A DNA stretch of 44,926 nt, taken from the NCBI GenBank assembly GCA_965245735.1, contig CBDFAX010000016.1:1-44926 (forward strand), in the 5' to 3' direction. Positions within the stretch are counted from its first letter, which is position 1. Every line of letters begins with the position of its first letter. The notes beneath the pieces were generated by a model. It had not been told where the DNA came from. It searched no databases and was given only the letters and a program-made list of their open reading frames with translations. Source of the stretch: Abiotrophia sp965245735 (GTDB lineage: Bacteria; Bacillota; Bacilli; Lactobacillales; Aerococcaceae). A program made the translations under genes and the position numbers. Positions 39,601-44,926 of the stretch are shown here, piece by piece.

Positions 39601-42429
39601 ATCGTTAGATAGACGCTTGATGACGATTTGGTCGCCAGCTTCATTAGCCAAATGCACTTCCATTTCTGGCGTCCAATTGTAGGTTTGGCCATTATCGGTC
39701 ATTTGGACAGGGTGGCCGTTGACCCATTTGGTTACCTTGTAGTGTTGGAAGAACTTAGTCATGACGTCGTGTTCGAAGAGGTTGGTAATATAACCTTCAT
39801 AGTCGCTCCGGCCTTGCCAACCCTCGAAGTCCTTCATGTCGTAACCACCCAGGAGTGGATAGTTGGCTGCCCCGCCATAACGTGGATAATCCCCTACCCA
39901 GGCATCTTTTTGGTGGTTGCGGATGAAACGTGCAATATTGGAGTTAATCCCCTTGTTGGTATAACCACCATAGGTTAAGTCAGCTGCCCAGTGTTGGAAG
40001 GTGGAATCATATTCACCCCCGTGGCCCCACTCAATGGTGAAACGCCAGCCTTGGCTATTGATTTCCTTAGCAATCACGTGGGTAGCCCAAGCACCGTTGT
40101 CCCCGGACTGGCCGTTGCCCCATACGTCTAGGTAAATAAAGTCGAGGCCTTCACCCAAGGTTTCCTTAAGGTCTTTCCACCGTTTGAGACGGTTATGAGC
40201 TAAATCATAAGCCGCATCAATGTTAATCCCTTGGTCTAGCCAGTTCCAACCATAGCTATAAGTCCCGTCTTCGCGTTTGCGCAGGATTGCTTCGCTAAAG
40301 TACTTGGATTCTGGATAGGTTTCTGAGGCATTGACGTGAATCCCTAGTTTTGCCCCGTATTGCTTGGATTTTTCAATCAGGGTCTTGAAGTCTTTGACGC
40401 CCCCAATACGACGCCCAATATCGGCATAGTTGAGGTGGCCAGAGTCGTGCCCTTCACTGCCGTAACCCTTAAGCAAGACAGATTGGCCTAGGCCATCGGT
40501 ATGCAGATTGACCTTCTTAATCCCGTCTAGGGTCATGAGGAATGGGTTTTGCGCATGAGAACCGAAGTTCATGGCAATCCGGTAAGCCACCAGATCCGGC
40601 ACACTTTCTGCCCCTTTAGGGTTGTTCATGATATTGCGGAAGGCGATGGCCCCATCCTGCCAGTCTACTTGTTTGTCCTTATTAAGGTCTTGGGCAAAGA
40701 CCACCTTGCTACTTGGCAATTCGAGGATGTATTCTGGATAAACCAACTTACCATAAGCCCGTTGGTAGTAGTAAGGGGAGCTTTGAATCCCGATATAGTT
40801 AACGCCGGCTACGCGTTGCTTGAAGGCAGTCAGACGCGTAAAGTCTTCAGAACCACCACCGTAGCTAAATTGTGAGTTACTCCAAACCCCGGCAGCGACT
40901 TTGTCAGAGGAAACAAAACCATACATGAAGCCATAGGCGAAGTCATCCATCTTACCTGGCACTAGGTCCACATGGCTATCACCTGCCCGGTGGGTATTAT
41001 TGGACATCCAAGAGCCATCGAACTTGGCTCCAGTTTGATTAGAGCCGACAGAAACTAGGGTGTTACCTGGGAATTCAATCGTCGAAATCAATTTACGAGG
41101 ATTATCGATTTCTTTGCCCATGGTCACCAAGTTCTTGTTTTCCACCTTGGTCACATCGAAGTGCAGTTCATTGCCCACTACCTTGAGTTGCACAGTAATA
41201 ACCGCATCAATAAAGGCTTGAGGATTCTTAACCGTCAGCGTGTACTCGGCAGTCGCTTGGTCCACCTTGCGGTAAGTCACTTGAGGCTTAACATCAGTCC
41301 CGTTAATGCTGAGCTTGTCTAGTTTTTGCACTTGCCCGGTCATAGTATGGCCGCCGAACTGATAGTGCTTGATGCGTGGGAAGAGGGTATCAATTTCAGC
41401 ATCTAAGACGTCTGAACGAATGTGGTCGTAGACAACATCTTGGTCGTTAGCTGCCAGGCCTGGATTCACTGCTCCGTTATCTGGCTGACTTGGCTTGAGG
41501 TTAGACTGGTCGTCTGCCTGCACAGCCACACTAGTCCGTTCATTGCCCCAAGTTGCCGCCTTGAGATAAATTTTATTTTGCCCTTTTAAGGCCGTCTTAA
41601 CTTCTTCAGGTACTAGTAAGGTGTCGAAGAGACTCTTACCATTATTAGTGGCATTGAGCTGACCATCCTTCTTATAAGTGATGGATAGATTGTTGACCTC
41701 TCCTGGTTTAGGGGCTGCTACCCGACCTTTTTGATACCAGGTGCTAGCCTTAGGTGATTTATATTCCCAGAACCAACCATCGCGGTCGTAGCCGACGAAG
41801 ATATGGTTGGCAGGGTCCTTATACTTGAGGAAAACCCCGAAGCGGGATTGTTTTTCTGTTGATAGGTCTTTGAAGGTCAAGTTGACACTGGCATTGCCAT
41901 CCTGGTCCACTTCCAGTCCCTTTTTCTCAAAGAGGGCAGGGTTCTGGCCGTTATCATTCTGAGCAGTAGAAGCCAGTTTATTATAACGTACGCCACCTTC
42001 TTCCACGACTTCGACGGTCCCCTTACGGCTGCCGGCCGCAGTCCAGTCTGGTGCTACTGCTTTGTCTTCAGTCGCCGCAGGACTCGGATTAGGGCTTGTC
42101 TCCTCAGTGGCTGCAGGACTTGGAGCCTCTGTCGCTGGCGCTTCAGCTGGGCTAGCCGCTTCTGATGGAGTCTCTGTTGCTGCAGGAGTGGCTGTTGCTG
42201 TAGGGGTAGCTTCCGCACTTGCAGCTGGCTCAACCACATCAATGGCTCCCGCCGGAACAGGCTCTACCTCTCTGGTGGCTGGGGTGTCGGAGACAGCTTC
42301 TTGGGCCGATACGCTTGGACTTTGGCCTAATAGAAAGGCCCCAATAATGACGGAGCAAGTCCCAACACTGAGCTTACGAATGGAAAAACGACACTTCTTA
42401 TCAAACAAGTTCTGAATCGAATTTCGCAT
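36649..42429 (-). CDS. Cell-wall-anchored endo-alpha-N-acetylgalactosaminidase (GH101)
   Basis: 1926-residue surface enzyme that releases Gal-beta-1,3-GalNAc from Ser/Thr of mucin-type glycoproteins, like pneumococcal Eng/SpGH101. Order: YSIRK-type signal (FSIRKLSVGTCSVI), Ala/Pro/Thr/Glu-rich spacer (about 45-125), N-terminal carbohydrate-binding-like domain (about 135-310), GH101 domain (about 330-1090), galactose-binding-like modules (about 1100-1470), FIVAR-like helices (about 1475-1540), an F5/8-type module with SLWHTPWDRR (about 1540-1680), C-terminal domain, repeated PSQP linker and LPATG (1891-1895) with hydrophobic segment and charged tail. Predicted nucleophile D768 (FIYLDVWGN) and acid/base E800 (FTIEWGHG) are 32 residues apart, the same spacing as D764 and E796 of the pneumococcal enzyme. 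Start ATG 42429 follows AAGGAGG. It is transcribed alone. Confidence 0.97.
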   Translation of the reverse strand: MRNSIQNLFDKKCRFSIRKLSVGTCSVIIGAFLLGQSPSVSAQEAVSDTPATREVEPVPAGAIDVVEPAASAEATPTATATPAATETPSEAASPAEAPATEAPSPAATEETSPNPSPAATEDKAVAPDWTAAGSRKGTVEVVEEGGVRYNKLASTAQNDNGQNPALFEKKGLEVDQDGNASVNLTFKDLSTEKQSRFGVFLKYKDPANHIFVGYDRDGWFWEYKSPKASTWYQKGRVAAPKPGEVNNLSITYKKDGQLNATNNGKSLFDTLLVPEEVKTALKGQNKIYLKAATWGNERTSVAVQADDQSNLKPSQPDNGAVNPGLAANDQDVVYDHIRSDVLDAEIDTLFPRIKHYQFGGHTMTGQVQKLDKLSINGTDVKPQVTYRKVDQATAEYTLTVKNPQAFIDAVITVQLKVVGNELHFDVTKVENKNLVTMGKEIDNPRKLISTIEFPGNTLVSVGSNQTGAKFDGSWMSNNTHRAGDSHVDLVPGKMDDFAYGFMYGFVSSDKVAAGVWSNSQFSYGGGSEDFTRLTAFKQRVAGVNYIGIQSSPYYYQRAYGKLVYPEYILELPSSKVVFAQDLNKDKQVDWQDGAIAFRNIMNNPKGAESVPDLVAYRIAMNFGSHAQNPFLMTLDGIKKVNLHTDGLGQSVLLKGYGSEGHDSGHLNYADIGRRIGGVKDFKTLIEKSKQYGAKLGIHVNASETYPESKYFSEAILRKREDGTYSYGWNWLDQGINIDAAYDLAHNRLKRWKDLKETLGEGLDFIYLDVWGNGQSGDNGAWATHVIAKEINSQGWRFTIEWGHGGEYDSTFQHWAADLTYGGYTNKGINSNIARFIRNHQKDAWVGDYPRYGGAANYPLLGGYDMKDFEGWQGRSDYEGYITNLFEHDVMTKFFQHYKVTKWVNGHPVQMTDNGQTYNWTPEMEVHLANEAGDQIVIKRLSNDPNDAGYRQRTVTLNGRVIENAGAYLTPWNWDANGKALTGDKEKMYFFSKTAGQTTWTLPEAWRGDKVYLYKLTDQGKQDQVELAVDSQGRITIDALANQPYVLYKVAQGKRTMTWSEGLHLYDQGFNSGTLDHWTKTGDSQHAQIVKSQGANEMLRIEGNKERVTLTQKLTDLKPNTRYAVYVGVDNRSNAKADITIKSGDQTISNYTHKSIAKNYVQAHAHNTLPKNATVGNTSYFQNMYVFFTTGSDVSNVTLTLGRDADQEATYFDEIRVFENQSKMYSGKHDTTPGSFKQDFEDVPQGIFPFVIGNVEGVEDNRTHLSERHDPYTQRGWNDKKINDVIEGNWSLKTNGLTGRDKLVYQTIPQNFRFEAGKTYRVTFDYEAGSHDAYAFVEGDGEYTRRSKLKMHSLRNTWEGSDKPGKASFIVQASDSGNTWVGIYSTSRGSDNKGETGSAVDFRGYKDFMMDNLQIEEVTVTGKLLVDEAYKENVPVVDGNYTPDSLEAYKNALLALTEADDNISVEDANKLIEAVQTAKEALQARRSAANWDDIESVDAPYHEGEDFWYAFDGDNSSLWHTPWDRRAIGEPATVNFNKVLEITRFEYVPRQDASNGRLKKGNLVLVDEEGKEHRFEFDGWADDAKTKVIPFDKPIKVKKATITGTESYGDGGAFQSAAELRFVLPEIADTPLDLSAYQAQLERVKAIDSQEARQALKAVDVYYQGLSRDNLLTKLALDRMTDYLKQIKAPEPSQPDQPSQPDQPGTKLPLYETQGVKVTLNADKTEATFEDNDGDTRVSIKIPTKHLDPSIVAVSVVPLKEKLAALGEDEHQAYEISFLNKDGKEVPVKGDAKVIFPVDKAVTKAYYLTSDSKEIVNEVPFEMMNDGRVALTVNHFSLYAVSFGKRQETPSQPSTPSQPTTPSQPANPAEQAGGPLVAQAAQLTPSEGKGQLPATGESDQTLLFSAAALSLLAGLGLVATKRPEDQA

Positions 42430-42633
42430 GATAATCCTCCTTATAAAATATAATAGTTTCTTACCCCTCTATTATATTGTATCCCCTTACAAAAAGAATT
42501 ATAAATTCTTGCTGAATCATTTAGCTTTCTTGCGATATTTGTCTTTTAATTACGTTCTTTATGGCGGTAAAGCTTGTTGTCTCGCAATCCCCATAATTTC
42601 TTAAATTTCTCTGTCTATACAGACTCTGGGCAC

Positions 42634-42661
42634 AAAAAAGAGGCTGATGAATCAGCCTCTT
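42634..42661 (-). terminator. Terminator after fni
   Basis: AAGAGGCTGAT/ATCAGCCTCTT with a minimal loop and six T's on the minus strand, six bases past the fni stop. Between here and the GH101 start (42430-42633) only a TATAAT-like -10 for the GH101 gene near 42470 is suggested, with no good -35. Confidence 0.9.
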
Positions 42662-42666
42662 GAATA

Positions 42667-43740
42667 TTAATGATGTCTGCGCGCTAAGTCTTGGAAAGGC
42701 AAGCCCCGGTCTTGGGCCCAGTTACGCAAGTCTCCTGTCAGAATCAGGTCAGTAGTCTGAAGTTCTTGCCAGTCACGCGCACCTAGAAGTAGATAGAGTT
42801 GGCGCAATTGCTCCTGCCAAGCTCTGACCCCTTCAATGGTCGCTTCAAGCCCCTTATTTTCCAGATAGTGCAGGAAGTAACCGGCTAGGCCTACAGCTCT
42901 AGCTCCCATGGCGAGGGATTTGATAATATCAACGGGTTGATGAATACCGCCACTAGCCAAAATCTCCAACTCGACAGGTGCTACTCGTGCTTCCAGGAGC
43001 GACTCTGCTGTCGTCTGGCCATATTGGTAGAGGGCTTGGAATTGAGGCGTCTCGTGCCGTTGATCTTCAATCTGGATGAAATTAGTTCCACCCCGACCGC
43101 TGACGTCCACTGTCTTCACGCCTACTTCAGCCAAGCATCTTAAGGTTTGTTGACTCATACCGAATCCTACTTCCTTAATGATAACCGGGCAATCCAAGCC
43201 ATTAACTAAGCGCTCAATTTGCTTTAACCATTGGCTGAAGTCGCGGTCCCCCTCAGGCATAACCACTTCTTGGGGACGGTTGAGGTGGATTTGCAAGGCA
43301 TTGGCACCCATGGCCTCTAAGACTCGCTGAGCCGACTCTATGCTGTGATGGGCCCCCAGATTAGCTAAGATAAAGCCATCTGGATTGACCTGGCGCATCA
43401 CTTGATAGCTAGCCGCCACTGTCGGATCCTTGACCATAGCACTAGCCGAACCAGCCGCTAGCGCTAGCCCCGTCTCCCGCGCCACGATAGCGAGTTGCTC
43501 ATTGTATTGGCCGGTTAACTTGGAACCACCCGTCATGGCATTGATGTAAAAAGGAAAGGCATGAGTGTGGCCAGCCCACTGAGTAGTCAGGTCAATCTCA
43601 TCTTGAGATAGGAGCGCCAAGGGATGGTGGACAAAGCGTAGTTGATCGAAGCAACTAGCAGTTTGAACCCCAGCCTGTTGGGCCAAGGCTAAGTGAAGAT
43701 GGTCGGCCTTACGATGAGCCACTAAGTTTTCTTCTTGCAT
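42667..43740 (-). CDS. fni: Type 2 isopentenyl-diphosphate delta-isomerase
   Basis: FMN-dependent enzyme interconverting IPP and DMAPP, the last step of the mevalonate route. 357 residues. N-terminal RKADHLHLAL is the family start; FYINAMTGGS, LAAGSASAM, NLGAHHS, LQIHLNRPQEVVMPEGDR, VIIKEVGFGMS, VDVSGRGGTNF and ASGGIHQPVDIIKSLAMGA supply FMN and substrate contacts. The ATG overlaps the mvaK2 stop by one base (TAATG), so translation is coupled. In Firmicutes it usually closes an mvaK1-mvaD-mvaK2-fni operon, as appears here. Confidence 0.97.
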   Translation of the reverse strand: MQEENLVAHRKADHLHLALAQQAGVQTASCFDQLRFVHHPLALLSQDEIDLTTQWAGHTHAFPFYINAMTGGSKLTGQYNEQLAIVARETGLALAAGSASAMVKDPTVAASYQVMRQVNPDGFILANLGAHHSIESAQRVLEAMGANALQIHLNRPQEVVMPEGDRDFSQWLKQIERLVNGLDCPVIIKEVGFGMSQQTLRCLAEVGVKTVDVSGRGGTNFIQIEDQRHETPQFQALYQYGQTTAESLLEARVAPVELEILASGGIHQPVDIIKSLAMGARAVGLAGYFLHYLENKGLEATIEGVRAWQEQLRQLYLLLGARDWQELQTTDLILTGDLRNWAQDRGLPFQDLARRHH

Positions 43741-44885
43741 TAATTTCCTGCCTCCTCAGAGGGCCTTTGAGGCGCCCCTATCTCTAGTTCGACTAAGGTG
43801 ATGCCAGCTGCCTGCCAAGCTGCCGCCAACTCTTTCTTGAGTCCTTGGCCTTGGCCGACCGCAATCCCGCAGTCTCCCCCTCCAGCCCCCGAGGATTTGG
43901 CCTCGAATTGATAGGCTTGAGCAATCGTCACTAGCTCTCGTAAGGCCGGTGTCTCAATAGAGAGGGTATTGTTTTTTTCAATTTGTAGTAGTAAATGTCG
44001 GTAGTCTGCCAGACGCGATTGAATGGCTAAGCTGTCGCCAGTCTCAAAAGCTTCCTTGATGGCTTGGACTGTCTCCTTGGCCGAGCTTAGAAAGGCCTGA
44101 TAGGCGGCACCGGACCGGTCCTGCCACTGGTCAATTAAGTTGTCGGTAGAAGCTGGCACGCCAGTCCAGCCTACTAAGACCTCTAAATCCGCTGGCGCAG
44201 ACATAGGCTGGATGACCAGGCTAGGCCAGTCTTGATTCAGTAGGGATAGGATAGAATGGTTTGCTAGGGCTTCTTGTAGCCAAACCCGGTCTGGGGCCAC
44301 ATAGTAGAGCCAGCCGCCATAGGCATTGACCGCTAAATCAGCCAGACTCCCCTTGGAACCTAGGCGCATCATAGCCATAGCAGCCAGCTTATAGTGCATG
44401 AGTGGCGACTTAGCCACCAAGCCATAGAAAGCCAACAAAGCTTGGATGACCGCCACCGTCACTGCACCACTAGAACCAAAGCCGTATTTACGCCCATTGT
44501 CTGCTAGCAGCTGACTGTCTATACTTAGACGATAATCTTGTAAAGGGCGCCCCACTTGCTCAACTAAGTCTTCCACTATTTGCATAGCGGCTAGAACATA
44601 CCGCCACTGGGCCGAATCAGCTTCATAGAGATTTGCCCGTTCATAGTGCCAGTCTTCTAAGCCTGGCAGATTAGACTGGAGCAGACCTTGGCCTGGCCAG
44701 GGGCTGATGCCCACTTGGCAATGCAAATACTGGCTAACTGCGAAGAGCAGGGCCGGTTGGTCTGGGGCCAAGACAGCGTACTCGCCTGCCAGAAAGAGTT
44801 TGCCGGGTGCCCAGCCCTGATTAGTCCCAAAATTCAATTCAGGTGCTAGATCAAAAAGCTCTAAAAGCTGATCCATTGCTTCCAT
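43740..44885 (-). CDS. mvaK2: Phosphomevalonate kinase
   Basis: GHMP-family kinase that phosphorylates mevalonate-5-phosphate. 381 residues. WAPGKLFLAGEYAVL at the N-terminus, YGFGSSGAVTVAV (the GHMP ATP loop, about residues 135-147) and KSSGAGGGDCGIAV near the C-terminus are the three family motifs; the GGGDCG form is typical of phosphomevalonate kinases. The start ATG at 44885 has AAGGAGG six bases upstream; a second Met at position 4 is possible. It overlaps fni by one base and follows an upstream gene by 14 bases. Confidence 0.96.
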   Translation of the reverse strand: MEAMDQLLELFDLAPELNFGTNQGWAPGKLFLAGEYAVLAPDQPALLFAVSQYLHCQVGISPWPGQGLLQSNLPGLEDWHYERANLYEADSAQWRYVLAAMQIVEDLVEQVGRPLQDYRLSIDSQLLADNGRKYGFGSSGAVTVAVIQALLAFYGLVAKSPLMHYKLAAMAMMRLGSKGSLADLAVNAYGGWLYYVAPDRVWLQEALANHSILSLLNQDWPSLVIQPMSAPADLEVLVGWTGVPASTDNLIDQWQDRSGAAYQAFLSSAKETVQAIKEAFETGDSLAIQSRLADYRHLLLQIEKNNTLSIETPALRELVTIAQAYQFEAKSSGAGGGDCGIAVGQGQGLKKELAAAWQAAGITLVELEIGAPQRPSEEAGN

Positions 44886-44899
44886 GGGCTGCCTCCTTC

Positions 44900-44926
44900 T
44901 TAATTATGAATTGGATAAGGTGCGGG
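44900..44926 (-). CDS. Last eight codons of an upstream gene, possibly mvaD
   Basis: An open minus-strand frame enters from the right edge and ends PAPYPIHN-stop, 14 bases before the mvaK2 start. By operon convention this would be diphosphomevalonate decarboxylase (mvaD), but eight residues are too few to recognise it. Confidence 0.4.
   Translation of the reverse strand, partial: PAPYPIHN

Noticed and set aside
42062..42415. Ala/Gly-rich plus-strand frame
   Set aside because: Shadow of the Ala/Pro/Thr-rich spacer of the GH101 gene.

Overview
The window looks like the chromosome of a low-to-mid GC Gram-positive coccus of the Lactobacillales. Evidence: YSIRK-type signal peptides with LPATG sorting signals, a Wzg/Wzh/Wzd/Wze capsule system, infC-rpmI-rplT behind an L20-type attenuator, the mevalonate kinase/type 2 IPP isomerase pair, and strong rho-independent terminators. 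Base composition is clearly higher in G+C than most streptococci. An Aerococcaceae member such as Abiotrophia fits best, but that is inference without database support.

Layout. 1-1513: 5' part of a heterodimeric-type ABC exporter. 1609-2943: infC-rpmI-rplT operon with leader, attenuator and promoter. 3042-3299: tandem hairpin repeats. 3455-6074: NrdR boxes and the anaerobic ribonucleotide reductase genes nrdD (frameshifted, no ATP-cone) and nrdG. 6143-6907: AT-rich methyltransferase. 7035-26239: a large minus-strand surface polysaccharide region. Read in transcription order it holds cpsB, cpsC, cpsD, a GT8, a CDP-alcohol phosphotransferase, a GT4, a GT2, a Caps_synth-type transferase, a GT2, two glycosyltransferase remnants, a Wzy-like polymerase, an acyltransferase and a Wzx flippase. 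After these come an amidase-like mini-gene, a CapA-like protein, a second hairpin cluster, a three-TM LCP protein, UDP-galactopyranose mutase and a secreted esterase.

26572-30333: cell-wall pullulanase with a cre-like site and a third hairpin cluster upstream. 30800-31622: a cupin gene and an unassigned ~450-nt RNA gene with its own promoter and terminator. 31985-33135: two small envelope protein genes. 33185-34758: an AT-rich accessory island between a truncated VOC gene and the 3' end of guaA, containing 117-bp direct repeats. 34744-36516: guaA and tRNA-Leu(GAG). 36649-42429: a 1926-residue LPATG-anchored GH101 endo-alpha-N-acetylgalactosaminidase. 42667-44926: fni, phosphomevalonate kinase and the last codons of an upstream gene.

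How it fits together: the polysaccharide genes build and attach a surface polymer probably containing galactofuranose; the two sortase substrates attack host glycogen-type glucans and mucin O-glycans. The most unusual elements are a family of 15-6-15 hairpin repeats in three intergenic clusters whose arms co-vary, and the orphan structured RNA. The nrdD lesion, the mini-amidase gene and the guaA-adjacent island are also worth a second look.
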